Positions 1 through 12,970 are shown, counted from the first letter of the stretch. The stretch is DNA of 64,000 bases from Cristatella mucedo (GCA_009760855.2 WPIO01000014.1:516001-580000), one strand, 5' to 3'. Program-made: numbers and translations. Notes: generated by a model not told the origin, from the sequence alone.

Positions 1-1216
1 TTTTGCTCGATCCTTCGGCAGCTTTTGATGCTATCGATCGCAAAGTCCTTCTTGAGCGCCTCTCATCTCGCCCGGGCATCACTGGCACTGCATTTCAATG
101 ATTCGGGTCCTATCTCAGTGGGAGACTCCAGATTTATTGATGTTAATGGACAAAGATCATCCGAGGAACCTCTGAAATATGGGGTACCTCAGGGGTCTGT
201 GTTTGGCTCCATTCTTTTCACGGTCTACACTCTCTCTCTTGCCAATGTGATTGCCTAGCAAATCTTGGCTTTCATTTCTATGCGGATGACGCTCATTTGT
301 ACCTTTGCTTTTACCCTCCCAGCCCTCCAGCACCTCGAATTCTTTCAACTCCCTTGCTGCATGCATTGATGACATCCGCACATATATGGCAGCAAATTTT
401 CCTTAGTGACCTTTCATTAGACGATCACATCAGCTCCACAGCCAAGTCTGGATACTTTCAGCTACTTAATATTACTAAAATTTGGGCTTGTTTAGACAGG
501 GATACCACATCCAAACTGGTCCATGCATTTGTGACATCCCGCCTTGACTTCTGTAACTCACTGCTTGCTGGTCTACCATCCTGTGCAATCCGGCGCTTAC
601 AGCTGGTGCAAAACTCGGCAGCTAGGCTTGTCTGTCGTGAGCGTTGCAGCTGCCACATCATCTCACTTCTCGCCTACTTGCACTTGCTACCAGTCAAGCA
701 ACGCATTGACTTCAAGGTATTGTCACTCACGTTTAGGTCCCTTCATTCTTTGGCTCCAGCCTACCGATCAGATATACTGCCCCACCAGGCTAAGTAAGCA
801 TCGTACGTAAGTAATCGTAGTTAAGTAAGCGTCGCCTTTTGGAATCTATGCCTTTAGTTTGTATGCTCCCAAAGCCTGGAACTCACTCCCGACATTCGTC
901 ACGACATCCCCTGACTTAAGCACATTTAAAAAGGATTTAAAGACGCACCTATTTATCACAGCATTTAATGGGACCATGTTATTTGTCTTTTATGTGCTTA
1001 CGCATGCAGACTTTACATGCTGCCATTAACCAAACTTGCTTGCTGACCCTGTGTATGACATCGCTAATTATGTTATTCCTGTTGTTTATTGAGATTTCTA
1101 CCACTAACCATTCGACCGTGCTTCGTTTACAGCAAATGCAAAGTGTCTAGAAAGAGATTGAGTTCTCTGAGGGCGCTGTATTAAACGCATTATTATTAGT
1201 ATTAGTATTATTAGTG
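1..1216 (+). mobile_element. LINE-A copy 1, 3' part, internally deleted
   Basis: The translation shows reverse transcriptase pieces in order but in different frames: an AAFDAID motif near base 25, GVPQGSV near 185 and FYADD near 275. At about 395-405 the frame jumps from the post-YADD region straight to SDLSLDDHISS, so roughly 200 bp of the family sequence is missing. The thumb and connection region (LDFCNSLLAGLP) runs to a stop at 797. A 3' UTR follows, then the family hairpin (about 1141-1177) and an (ATT)n tail at 1180-1215. The element is dead and cut by the window edge on its 5' side. Confidence 0.9.
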
Positions 1217-2188
<972 letters not shown>

Positions 2189-2250
2189 TGAGCCAGACAC
2201 GGCAGAGCATCGGTCAAGTTGACCTGGCGGCGCCAATTCAGGCAAGAAAT

Positions 2251-2420
2251 AAAATAGCTGATTTAGCAGGCTCTTTTGTAGAGGAACAGAAGAGCCTTTA
2301 CGGCTATCACCACCGTTAGCAGTGGCGATAGAGAATCAGCTACCGCAGGATTTGAACCCACGATCTCGGGAAGGTCGTGAAAAGCAACCGCCTTAACTAG
2401 TGTGCCATCACGGCTCACCG
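2251..2420 (-). mobile_element. SINE-1 (tRNA-derived)
   Basis: On the minus strand this reads GATGGCACACTAG (A box), then CGTGGGTTCAAATCCTGC (B box), then the SINE-1 body containing a GCAATAAAG-like stretch, TAGCCGTAAAGGCTC and a GCTGATTT end. The same order recurs in at least six other copies in this window. Confidence 0.8.
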
Positions 2421-2454
2421 TGCAGCTGAATGCTGTTCCACACTTTGCTATGCT

Positions 2455-2580
2455 TTTCCTGCACCTTCAGGCTGCCGCTAGCGCTGGGTGATGTCGTGGG
2501 CTCGAGCCTCGAGGCATGTGTGAAGCGCCTAAATAGAGATTAAGTTGTCTTGGGGCGCTGGAAAAATGAATTATATTTTA
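2455..2580 (+). mobile_element. SINE-2, 5' truncated
   Basis: It contains the B box GGGCTCGAGCCTC, then GAGGCATGTGTGA, then the hairpin (about 2524-2559), then an AT-rich tail. The A-box half is missing or decayed. The hairpin is the LINE-A type. Confidence 0.7.
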
Positions 2581-3928
2581 CATTTTTTAGCATACTGTCG
2601 GGACAATATTTGTAGCAGGAGCATCGTTTTCATTTGAGGATCTCGAGAAGAACGACACTGAACCGGCCTTAATCAAAGGATCTATTCAGTGGTCGCATTG
2701 CCACTCCTGGCGCTGACGGTGGCTGGCTTATGACTGGCATCAGATGGATGATATGGCGAACGGTGTCGGGGCCGCTACACTGCGGGAAGCACAATGTCTA
2801 CTCTGACGACACCAATTGCTTGCAGAGCACGAGCGTAGCACACCGTAACTACGATGCCGTTGCCGGTGTACCGCCAGTTGAATGGTAAGCGGCTGACTGG
2901 TACGTTAAGAGTGCGTTATTCGATGCCTAAAAAGCATACCCGCTTCCGACGAACCCAATTGGACTGATGTCGTCGGGGGTTCTGCTGGTCTCTACTACAC
3001 ACTGACCTGGCGAGGGGAGAGCGAGCAGGGTGGGAAAAGAGGTTAGAGTTTATAGCACCATGAACAAACCTGGTGATGGCTACAGCTCTTGTCCATTCAT
3101 TGTGGTCGCTGCTACGTGCTGTACACGGAATCGTAGACGGGGACGCCCACGGACGTTGGCTTCCTCTCCGCTGTCCCCTGCCGCGTTAGCTGGGTGACCG
3201 ATGTTGGTAGAAAGTGACGCCCAGACTGAGAACTTCCCCTCGAGCCCGGTTTACTGGCCCACGCCCCACTTGAGCTATCGAGACTCCTTTCTCTCAAGAT
3301 CACCAAGGTCACCAAAATGGCTCTGACGACTCTCAGCAGGCTTCTACGATATAGGACGGCAGCTGCACTAGTCTAGAGAATACTAGCGACTGTCGTGACC
3401 TACAGTACAGCAGTGCCACTCATCTTTTCCCAGCAGCCGTTGCCAAGGCTACCTATTCTAGGCCGCGACTACCTCGACGTTCGACGAGCGAGCAGCACGA
3501 GCCGCTGTCGGTCGGTGCAGCGAAGGGTGGCAGGCGCACGGTTGCTTCCCCTCCTCTGCAGACCCGGCCGATGGGGGGGGGGCCGGGCGGGCGATTTACG
3601 GGCGGTCATGCCCCATCACCCTCACTATGGTTGGCTGCATCTGACAACGTCACTACTCGTCTCCATCTTGGCTTAATCGTGGCTACGGCCCTGTCAGCGA
3701 CTTGACCTGCTCGAATCTCCTGCTTTTACAGTCGTGCCCGTGTAACTTCAAGGGCCCAGGAATTTTTTCGCGAACGTAGGATCCGTTGGAATTCCACTCT
3801 GTCTGAAGCATGTGAGCAGTAGCTGTGCTATAGCACCATTCAGGCAGCGTCTGGCAATAGTTGAACTGGGCAGCTGGTCTGGAATTTCAGTCGTTACGTC
3901 TACGCTCGGCTAGCAACTGGCGTCAGGC
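2581..3928. other. Unassigned spacer
   Basis: I see no gene with splice signals or recognisable motif. A 10-base G run lies near 3573. Confidence 0.5.
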
Positions 3929-4470
3929 ATGTAATGTAATGAATCTCCGTCTGTAAATCCACAAAGTGGCAAGGACTACTAAGTGGGTATTACGCTGGAC
4001 AGTTTCCTACGGCCCGCTGAAAGCCATGGCGGCTTTCAGTGATCATTTGGCTGCCAACTGACTTCGTCGCTCACAACCAGGCGAAAGAGCGAAGCATAGC
4101 CGAGACAGAAGGGCTGCTGAGGTAGTAAACAGCAGCACAGGACGGCTGGAAAGGATAGGCAACAGTCAACAGCAGGAGAGTAGACATCGTAGCATTAGAA
4201 TCGTGAAAGCGAGCTCCGAAGTCCAGGACGTGCAGAGCGCAAGCTTTTGTCGCCAACTGACTTTAAGTGAAGGTATAGAACAGCTGATGTATTTAGCGAG
4301 AGGACTTCCGAGCATGAAGATAGCTAAAGTAGTGCAGCAGTTCAGCTAAGTATGAAACAGCCAAGCTAAGGTGGGCCTCGTGGGTCAGCGTAAGGATTTC
4401 GCTCAGTATCCGAATATCAACAAGAGCTATTGCAGCTCCTTCAGCGAAGGAGACACGCGGCTGATCCTCT
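3929..4470 (-). mobile_element. LINE-B 3' fragment
   Basis: The left edge has the complement of the (ATTAC)n tail and the end sequence CTCCGTCTGTAA. The minus-strand translation gives the family's C-terminal segment (LHVLDFGARFHDSNA in a shifted frame). The copy is decayed and 5' truncated near 4470. Confidence 0.75.
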
Positions 4471-5540
4471 TGGATTAATTTATTTCAACCATGAACGGCT
4501 GCATTCAGCGGCCTAAATGTTAAGTTAAACTGACTGCATCTCCGAACTTTTTTCCTGAGTTGCACATATTTGTAAGTTAGAGCAGATACAACACGGAATT
4601 AATTCCATAAGGCTGTAAGAGCATAGTTCCGCGAGGATAGACAAGCACAGACGAGATTCTCCTCTGGTTCACTCAGTTCATATGCCATAGCGTGAGAAAG
4701 CAGCAGATACATTAAGCCGCTCAAAAGCTTACAGTGCTGAGCAGTGGCCATCCTAGAATGTTGTTCGGCCGGGGACGCACTAGACACACGGTACCCCCAG
4801 TATTACTCACTCATTTTGGCGACCCCTCTGATCCAGTGTCCGGGGGCATATGTCTCCTCCATCTCTCAAGTACACCAAGTTACATTAACAAGTTACAGTG
4901 AAGCAGCAGCGCCAGCTAAACCAGCAAGATTATGGCTGGCTATCATTAATCACGATTTAGCGACTATGCGTTAATCTATGGCGATATAATAGGCGATTAT
5001 GCGTTAGTCTAGCATTATCTGCGAACAAAAACTAACGCCACGCGATAGGGAAGGCTGTTGCGATTCCGGACGCAGCTTTGGCATTTGAGCCGATTTAAGC
5101 TTAAGGCCGTAGGCACTCTGGTGTACGTCCTGGCAACTATTGAACGCCGGAAACCGTCCGATGCTGTCAAATAGACTTGTCGAGATTATTTGCATACGGA
5201 TTTTATTTGTTAAGGTATTGGCGATCTTTGTCGCTGCCGTGTTTGTGCAACTTTCAGCATACATTGCGGACATTGGCGAAGCACCTAAAAGTAGCTAGCC
5301 GGGCTAGAAGGTTCAGGCGTGACTCGTATTCGCCGTGGTCATCTTGGATAAGCACCTTTATGAGCGCTTGTGTTTGTGGCCTAGATGCAACCGGACATGA
5401 AAACCTCACACCACGTTTGCAACACCAGTTTTGACGCAAGCCTAAGGCTCTGAAATGTTCTGGTTTAAAGAACTCCAGATTAGCTTTGTTTATACTGATG
5501 GAACAAACAAATGGAGACGTCATCGTGGAATATTGATAAC
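4471..5540. other. Unassigned spacer
   Basis: No feature is supported. A minus-strand frame at about 5254-5470 looks mildly protein-like but has no ATG context or clear splice boundaries, so it is not called. Confidence 0.4.
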
Positions 5541-5568
5541 ACACTAGATACAGCACCCTCAGAGAACT

Positions 5569-5625
<57 letters not shown>

Positions 5626-5755
5626 GGCGCTTTAGATTTTCTGCAAAGGGAACACGATCGAATGGTAAGCGGTAGCATGCTTGACAAACAACAAGAATAA
5701 CCTGGTTAGGGGTGACATGCACAGGGTCAAAATGCAAGTGTGGTTAGTGAATTAT
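5541..5755 (-). mobile_element. LINE-A 3' UTR and tail with internal (CT)n expansion
   Basis: It matches the family 3' end in reverse: a GCACCCTCAGAGAACTCAA-type arm, then a long CT run, then TAGGCGCTTTAGATTTTCTG and the GACATGCACAGGGTCA block. The element is truncated after about 200 bp. Confidence 0.85.
5576..5625. repeat. (CT)n microsatellite inside a LINE-A tail hairpin
   Basis: About 25 CT units sit exactly where other copies have the short TCTCT stem arm, so the array probably grew from that arm. Confidence 0.9.
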
Positions 5756-5814
5756 AATAGCTTCATTCAGATGACTGCTTCTACAGCTAGCCATCATCTA
5801 ATCATATAGATAAG

Positions 5815-6513
5815 ATGCCGTCTTCAACGGTGCCTTGCAAAAAATCCAACTAGCTCCCCAGTTCTGTCTCGGCTTGATTATTGTAATTCTCTTTTAGCTG
5901 GGCAACCAAAGAAAGCAACTAGACCACTACAGCTGGCTATGAACATGGCTGCAAGGCTAGTCTTCAAGTCCCAGAGGTTTGAGTACGTGTTTCCTTTGCT
6001 AAAAGAGCTAGGGTGGATGCCAGTTAATCCACGGATACAGAGCAAAGTTCTTATGCTGACCCACAGGGCCTGCAACGGCTCGGCTCCTTCGTACCTAGCT
6101 GAGCTGCTGCACCATTTTTAGCCTCCTCGTGCCCTCATGGACAATAATTTAGCTGCTCCAGTCCTCTGCTTAAAGACCGTTGGCAACAGAAGCTTTACAT
6201 CTGCAGGTCCCAGACTGTGGAGCTCGCTTCCACAGTTCTTACGCAATGACAGTTACTCTCCCACTGCCGACTATGGCACATCCTTGCCAGTGGTCCCGAG
6301 CTTCTACTTCCTTGATACTCACTTCCTTAACTGCTCTCCTGACACGGGTATGCTTCCAACTTTCTCTTTGATGCGTTAGATTAAGTCAGTTGGCTACCGA
6401 ATGCGTACCGAAAGCCACTTGGGCTGTGAGCGTGCCATACAAAGCTCTCATGCATACCACTCACATACTCTTTCTGTGTGGCTTTGTGGAGTTACAGACA
6501 GAGATACGTACAT
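5815..6513 (+). mobile_element. LINE-B 3' fragment
   Basis: The frame from 5939 reads NMAARLVFKSQRFEYV, then LTHRACNGSAPSYLAELLHHF, which continues in the frame from 6137 (LKTVGNRSFTSAGPRLWSS). The copy ends in GTGGAGTTACAGACAGAGA followed by a decayed tail. It corresponds to the region downstream of the RT catalytic core. A stop at 6119-6121 and frame changes make it a pseudogene. Confidence 0.85.
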
Positions 6514-7399
6514 ACCTGGTGGCAGCATGCAACAGTGTCAGCACACTTAAGCTCATAAAGGAAGAATCACAGGGACCCACTAAATGCTGTCATAAAGAGG
6601 CGTGTCTTTAATTTTCTTTTTAAACCCGGTCAAGTCCGGGGATGCCGTGATGGAAGTCAGGAAGTGAGTTCCAGGCATTGGGAGCATATGAACTAAAGGA
6701 ATACATTCCGAAAAGAGAGTGGAACGATGCTTACTTAGCCTGGTATGGCAGTAGATCTGATAGGTAGGCTAGGGCCAAAGATGAAGGGACCTAAAAGTGA
6801 ATGAAAAAACCTTGAAGTCCATGCATTGCTTGACCATGAGCCAGTGCAGGTTGGCAAGAAGTGGTGTGATGTGGCATCTGCAACGCTCACAACATACTAG
6901 CCCAGCTGCAGAGTTTTGCACCGGCTGTAAGCACCAGATTTTGCAAGATGGTAGACCAGCAAGCAGTAAGCTGCAGAGGTCAAGATGTGATGTCGAAAAT
7001 GCACAGACCAATTTGGATGTGGTATCCCAGTCTAAATAAGCCCGAATTAATTTTTGCAATGTTATGTAGCTGAAAATAGGTAGACTTGATTGTGGAGCTG
7101 ATGTGGTCGCCTAACAAAAGGTCAGTTTGGAACTGACACCTAGATTCGTACACATTCGACAAGAGATATGTTGGCTGGCAGAGCCTATTGTGAGCGTTAG
7201 CCTTTCCAATTCCTGAATCACACTTGGTTTTCCCATAACTAGTAAATGGGTTTTATCATCATTCAATTTAGGAGAGTTTGCTGCCATCCATGTGCGGATA
7301 TCATCAATACATTTAGCAAGGGAGTTGAGAGAAATTTTTAAGTGCTGGAGAGCTGGAAGGGATCAAAGCAAAGGTACGACTGAATGTCATCCGCATAGA

Positions 7400-8130
7400 A
7401 GTGAAGGCTTAGATTGAGCTTGGCAATCAGATCGGCAAGAGGGAGAGTGTAAACCATGAAAAGAACAAGACCAAGGAGGGAGCCCTAACGTACAACCATA
7501 TTTCAGAAGCACTTCAGATGATCTTTGTCCATTCACAGTATTATTCTGAGCCTCTCACTGAGGTAGGACCTGTACCGTTGCAATGCAGTGCCAGTGCTGC
7601 CCTGGCGAGATGAGAGGCGGTCAAGAAAGACTTGGTGATCGATAGTATCAAAAGCTGCCAAAAGATCAAGCAAAACAAGCAGAGATACCCTACCCATATC
7701 TGCATTCCTAAGTTGGTCGTTGTACACCCGAAACAACGCTGACTCTGTGGAATGATTAGTTCTAAAGCCAGAGTAGAACTTACTAGTAAGACTTGAAGTT
7801 TCAATATATGAGTTCAGCTGGTATGCAACGACTCGTTCTAGTGTCTTTGGTAGGAATGATAGAGCTGAGACTGGGCGGTAGTTGCTCAAGTTCTCTCGGT
7901 CTAGTGTTGCTTTCTTGAGTAGTGACCTGACTACAGCCTATTTGAAAGGTGCTTGGACATAACCCGAGGCTAACGACATCTTTATGATTGCAGTTATGTA
8001 TGGCAGCAGCAGATTAATGTATCGTAGAAGCAGGAAGCAAGGGAATATGGTCCAGAGGTCTAGTTCTCTTTTTGATTGGGATGTGAACTTCAGGGCGAGG
8101 TCACTAGCGATTCTTGTGAATGTACACATT
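7400..8130 (-). pseudogene. LINE-A reverse transcriptase, decayed
   Basis: The frame 7889-7533 reads SNYRPVSALSFLPKTLERVV, then TNHSTESALFRVYNDQ, then LLVLLDLLAAFDTIDH, which is the family's palm A motif with its aspartates. Downstream, the GVPQG turn is mutated and frame-shifted near 7490, and HFYADD is visible near 7400. The normal role of this family is reverse transcription at a nicked genomic target. This copy has lost a continuous frame. Confidence 0.85.
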
Positions 8131-8605
8131 GAGGTGCTGCATGCAATTGAGGGACAGGAGATCAGGGGGACACTGTTATTTTTTAGATGGACTCCCTGAT
8201 CTTGTCTATCTTGATTAAAAAGAAGGTGGAGAAGTGATCAGCTAGATCATCACATGGATCACCAGGTAAGGAGCTAACATGTGAGCGGTTAAGGAGATGG
8301 TTGATTGTCAACATCAGCAGTTTTGGCTTATGCATCTGTGATTCAACCATGTTTCCATAGAAGCTAGACTTGGCCTTGCTAGGATCGAACGGTACGACCT
8401 ACAGTAGTCTTCATATGCCTGTCGATGGACAGTCGGTCCAGATTTTTTGTATGCTTTTCAAGCTTGCACTTAGTAGACCTGGCTAGTTTAATGTCTGTGG
8501 CAAACCATAGGTCATCTGGGCGGGGGTGCACAGTGCGCTTAGTCAGTGGTGCCAAGTCGTTGAGCATGTCAACTAGTGTCGCGTTGTAGCAATCTATCAA
8601 TGATG

Positions 8606-9427
8606 TTCCAAAGTGACCTTTCGTTAGACGACCACATCAGCTCCACAATCTAGTCTGCCTACTTTCAGCTACATAACATTGATAAAATTCGGGCTTGTTT
8701 AGATAAGGATACCACGTCTCACTTGGTCCATGCATTTGTGACATCCCGTCTTGACATCTGTAACTCACTGCTTGCTGGCCTACCGGCACGTGCAATTGGG
8801 CGATTAAAGCTGGTGCAAAACTTTACAGCTAAGCTTATCTGTCGTGAGCGTCGCAGTTGCCACATCACACCACTTCTCACTGACCTGCACTGGCTCCCTG
8901 TCAAGCAACGGATCGACTTCAAGGTTCTGTCGCTCACTTTTGGGTCACTTCATTCTTTGGCTCCAGCCTATCTCTCAGATCTACTCCCCCGCCAGGCCAA
9001 GCATTGTACCACCTGCTTTTCGGAATCCACCAGTTTACCAATACCTCATACAAACCTCAAATCCATTGGAGACCATGCATGTACTTCGTATGCTCCCAAA
9101 GCCTGGAACTTCTTCCCGACTTGCATCACAACATCCCCTGACTTGACCACATTTAAAAAGAACTTAAAACATACTTATTTAGTACAGCATTTAGTGGGTC
9201 CCTGTGACTCGTCCTTCATGTGCTTATGCGTGCTGACACTGTGTATGCAGCCGCTAACCACATTTGCATGCTGACCGTGTGCATGTCACCCTTGACAATT
9301 TTATTCATGTTGCTTATCAAGCATGATACCACTCACCATTCAATCGCGTTTTTCTTTGCAGCAAATGTGAAGCGCCTAGAAAGAGATTGAGTTCTCTGAG
9401 GGCGCTTTATTAAGTGCATTACTATAG
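8606..9427 (+). mobile_element. Nested LINE-A copy with 5-bp TSD
   Basis: This opposite-strand copy starts at SDLSLDDHISS, carries ITPLLTDLHW and HSLAPAYLSDLLPRQAKH, and ends with the hairpin (9371-9406) and a short tail. TGATG occurs at 8601-8605 and 9428-9432 as the target duplication. Removing the insert rejoins the minus-strand host LINE. Confidence 0.85.
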
Positions 9428-9439
9428 TGATGACAGGTA

Positions 9440-10280
9440 GGAAGGGGGATTAGGCAGCAGAGGTGAAACAGTTATTTTTGCATGGACAGAATCGATGTCA
9501 ACGGTCTTGAGGTTTCGCGATTCACAGGTGATTTTGTATGAGAAGGAGGAGGGCACACATTGCAGACTGGGTGAGATCTGCATGCGATCAGATAAGCAGG
9601 ATTTGGTAATAATTGATTATGACAAAGTGCATTTTTATGAGAATATTTGGTCGAGGGTGTGTGCCTTGTTGTGAGTAGGGTCATGCTCGTGAGCCATAAG
9701 AGACTATGCGTCAGCCAGTGCACGAAATTCAGTGCTGAAGGCGTCAGATAAGTTATCAAAATGAACGTTGAAATCACTCTTAATGAGGAGAGATTGATTT
9801 CTTGCACACAGATCGAAATGCGATCAGAGAAATCTGAGATGAAGGAGGAGTTGGTACCTACAGAGCGGTAGACTACTGCCACCATCGGTAGCTTGTTGTC
9901 GGATGAAATACAGACAATTGATTCGAAAGATTGCTTCGAGGGTGTTGCAAATGACTCGAAGTCAATTTTTGAGTGCATAATAATAGCAGCTCAACCTCCA
10001 GTTCTCATTGATCTAGGGGTATGATAAAATGAGAAACCGGTCGGGGTTAAGGCTTTAATTATCGGGCAGTTTACCGATTTTAGCCATGTTTCAGTATCGG
10101 CGAAAAGGTCGAGACAATTTTCAGAAAAAGGTCGTTTATTACTGGAGGTTTATTGCACAGTAAGCGAGGGTTCCAAAGACAAGCGTTTAGTGGGGCCGCC
10201 GAAGTTATAACAGGCCTGACGATCACTAAGTTAGAGAGATTTACAGTGATGCTTATGGGGAAGCGTGCTGAGTGTTTCAA
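9440..10280 (-). pseudogene. LINE-A endonuclease (APE-type), decayed
   Basis: The minus frame 10280-10080 gives CLWNPRLLCNKPPVINDLFL and the frame 9978-9472 gives VAVVYRSVGTNSSFISDFSD. These recall the start and the Y-R-P-P-like strand of apurinic-type endonucleases of CR1/L2 LINEs. The region then leads into a DSVHAK-like end at 9480. Several stops break it. The assignment rests on order and motif resemblance. Confidence 0.65.
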
Positions 10281-10922
10281 GACAACGCCAGGAATACCAG
10301 ACGAGTGGGTACTCAGCTCGCTGTTCTCGCCAAACGAATGGCGTCTAAGCTGGCGGTCCCGGCCACCGAGGTGCTTCTGCAGTGCTCTTCTTTTGTTAAT
10401 GCATAACTCACGAATCTATGCAACAACAGTAACATATAGAAATGCATTTGTACTCCGGCGACAAAGCAATAATAATTGCGAACTATAATAACTAACAAGC
10501 ACGTTAGTAGCCACCGGGGTTGCTAAGGCGGCCGCCGGCGTGGGAGATCCAGCAGCCCGAAGCGATAAGAGTTTTGATGTTCATATACACGTACTTTTTT
10601 ATGCGATAGGTTCAAACAGCGATCAGGTTATCTTTAAAAAGGTCTTAGCTGTTTTTGTTTCCGTATACGATTTTCGCCAAAACTTTGATTTTTCGGAAGA
10701 ATTGTAATGCCGAAGGCTCGGCGGGGTAAGCTTGACCTGCCGCTTGCTTACCTAGCGGCGTAGCCTATCGCCTAATGCCGTTCGGTGCGCGCCTACGTGC
10801 AATAAGCTGGCCGCCACGAAACGAGCGTTTCTGGCGCTGACCTGCTTACCGTTACTAAAGGGGGTCGTGAGTCCGCGGCGTGAATTGGAAGCAAGACACA
10901 CAGATTGGGGATTTTACTGAAC

Positions 10923-10928
10923 TTTATT
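10923..10928 (-). terminator. AATAAA polyadenylation signal in the LTR
   Basis: AATAAA on the minus strand, downstream of the TATA-like box in the putative LTR. Confidence 0.5.
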
Positions 10929-11521
10929 CGCAAGCGCACAAAGTCGCTGCGCGTCTAGTTCAGCTTTATCTCCACACTCCTCGCACGTTCAACACTCTTG
11001 CGGAGGGAATACTCCTCTACACTAAGCGCGACCCGGACCCTAAACCCTAACCGGTGAACTAGGAATCCGTTTCCACCTGTGCCGAGGGAATACCCCAAAC
11101 ACGCCAACTTAAACACTCGAGCGGAGGGAGTCCACACTTCGAACCGGAGTCTCCACACTGAAGTGCGAATAACACGGAGCCTAAACCCTACCCGGTGAAC
11201 TAGAGCTCCACACACGCCAACTACGCCTAGCTCGCGCCGGCAAATCCCTATGCCGAGACCACGTGCTAGCGCGCACACACACGACACAAAAGAAACACAA
11301 AACACGAAAGAACACACAAAATGCCAGCTCGGGCGCGATACGACCGTATTCGGTGGGGTTCCACCGAATCCTCCTAGCGCTGTCTCGTCTTGTTCCGTCA
11401 ATCGCCGGCGAACAGCCCGCCCTCCTCCCTCGCTTTCAGAGAAACGAGTGCGACGGCGTCGAAGCCGGACCAAAGACAAAAAGACACGAGGCAAAAGACC
11501 CAGAGCGAGCGTCGCTCGACT

Positions 11522-11529
11522 CTTAAATA
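11522..11529 (-). promoter_or_regulatory. TATA-like box in the LTR
   Basis: Reads TATTTAAG on the minus strand, placed in the first third of the putative LTR as expected for a U3 promoter. Confidence 0.45.
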
Positions 11530-12143
11530 CTTGGCTGAGACAATGGGGCAAGAGCTTAGTGGTATTGGGCCCGACACCATGGCCCATTACGGTGAGGAAT
11601 TAATACCGGCACCAGGCCACTGGAATGTCCCCTCTGTCCAGCTTGAATGGCGAATGGGTTCCAGACGCTTCTTTCTTGGGAAGAGGGAAGGCGGGGGTTG
11701 ACAGGCCAGCCAACATCTATCAGTAGCTTCCGCGAGTATCGGACCAATTCGAAAGGTCGAATCGCCGCTGCTCGTCTCCGAGCTTCCTGGCCTGCTCCTA
11801 AGCGCTTCCTCTCTAACCGCACTGACGCTCCTCTCTGGCTCACTGCTCCAGGACAAAGGGGCTCTAGCCCGCCGCCGAACAGCTCTTGTTCGCGCTAAAA
11901 TTCAGCCAAAGCCAGCAGGGCGCTACAGAATTCTGAAAAGGACAGTTAACGTGTATGAGCCTGCTCTGTGTCGGGGGGGGGGGGAGGACGAGGTCGAAGT
12001 AGGGCATAAACAAGTGTACGTGAGTACTGCAAACGGAAGTAATATAAGTCGAAGTAATGTAAAGGAAGTATCAAAGGAAGTTCAAAGGACAATCTGTCGA
12101 TATCTAAATGTATAGCCCTCTGAGTATTTCAGTTAAAGTCATT

Positions 12144-12300
12144 AGTAAGCCGTGATGGCACACTTGGTCGGGCGGTTGCTTTACACGACCTTGGTCCCGA
12201 GGTCGTGGGTGCGAATCGTGCGGTGGGCGATTCTTTATTGCGGTGATAGCTGTAAAGGCTCTTCTGTCGCTACATAAAAGAGGCTGTTAAATCGGTTAGT
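12144..12300 (+). mobile_element. SINE-1
   Basis: A-box-like TGGCACACTTGGT, B-box-like GGGTGCGAATCGTGC, then the SINE-1 body with TAGCTGTAAAGGCTC and GAGGCTGTTAAATC, followed by a T run. Confidence 0.85.
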
Positions 12301-12970
12301 CTTTTTTTGTATTACTAGCTCCGATAACTTTAAAAGAGTTTTAAATTCAATGCGTTCGACGATCTGCAGATTCGGCTTGGAAAGGCCCGATGGCTAAAGG
12401 ATTGCCTAGTCATCTAGCTCTTAAAAACTTTTTTACATAGTTCAAACTTTGTGTGACTTGCCAGTACTAATCTTGGCAAGTAATTTTAATTTCCCATATC
12501 ATTTTAATGTCAGTACGGCCCGTAAACAGAATTCGCTGTATTGCCAGAGCTGACTCGATCAGCAGTAAGAGAGTCTTCGATTGTATATCCTTAATTGCAA
12601 GCGACAAACAGGCTGATATGCGAAATGGATCGTCTGCCAATATATAAATGAAGGTTTTGAATTTTGCGACGTGTACATTAAGACTACCTGAATATATACC
12701 ACTACGCCCTCGGCTCTGAACGCCATTGCTGGACCAGACCAGCTCAGGCATAGTTATGACGCCGACAGACGGAACCCAAATCGATCATAGAAAACGAACA
12801 GTCAACTACGAGCCGAGCCGTTTAAACCATGATTCGAGGAGTTGGTGTCCCGGATGAGATGGTGGAATGGCGGAACACCCAGTTATGGAGATTTAAAAAC
12901 GTCAGCTGCCCGGTTTTTTCCTGGTTTACCGAATGAGCTGAGTTGCAGCCTCCGTTGACAGAGGCGAAGG
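12301..12970. other. Unassigned AT-rich spacer
   Basis: No gene or known repeat recognised. Confidence 0.5.

Larger units (their letters stand above)
6514..10500 (-). mobile_element. LINE-A, longest copy, split by a nested LINE-A
   Basis: Reading from right to left, the minus strand holds a 5' segment, an endonuclease region (about 10280 to 9440), an interruption at 8606-9427, the endonuclease-RT linker (8600-8160), the RT (about 8130 to 7400), the C-terminal part (7160-6770) and a 3' UTR down to 6514. The host element is about 3.1 kb without the insert, the most complete representative here. Stops and frameshifts are frequent, so it is inactive. The 5' end near 10500 is approximate. Confidence 0.85.
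10703..11927 (-). mobile_element. Probable solo LTR (Gypsy-like), 1.2 kb
   Basis: The segment begins TGTA (10703-10706), ends TACA (11924-11927) and is flanked by identical GAAT at 10699-10702 and 11928-11931. On the minus strand it starts TGTAGCGCCC, has a TATTTAAG box about 400 bp in (11529-11522) and an AATAAA signal about 1000 bp in (10928-10923), in the right order for U3-R-U5. No primer-binding site or gag/pol frame follows, so it would be a solo LTR. Internally, two related blocks about 145 bp apart carry CCTAAACCCTAAC-type motifs near 11037 and 11181. The 210-codon minus frame inside it is probably not a gene. Confidence 0.6.

Noticed and set aside
5254-5571. 105-codon minus frame
   Set aside because: Some protein-like stretches, but the start codon is doubtful and it overlaps a LINE-A tail; no motif.
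11033-11205. Interstitial telomere array
   Set aside because: Only one or two CCCTAAA-type heptamers per block, inside a probable LTR; not a tandem telomeric array.
10955-11587. 210-codon minus frame with nearby AATAAA
   Set aside because: Lies within the putative solo LTR and starts close to nothing promoter-like for itself; repeats in the peptide mirror the LTR duplications.
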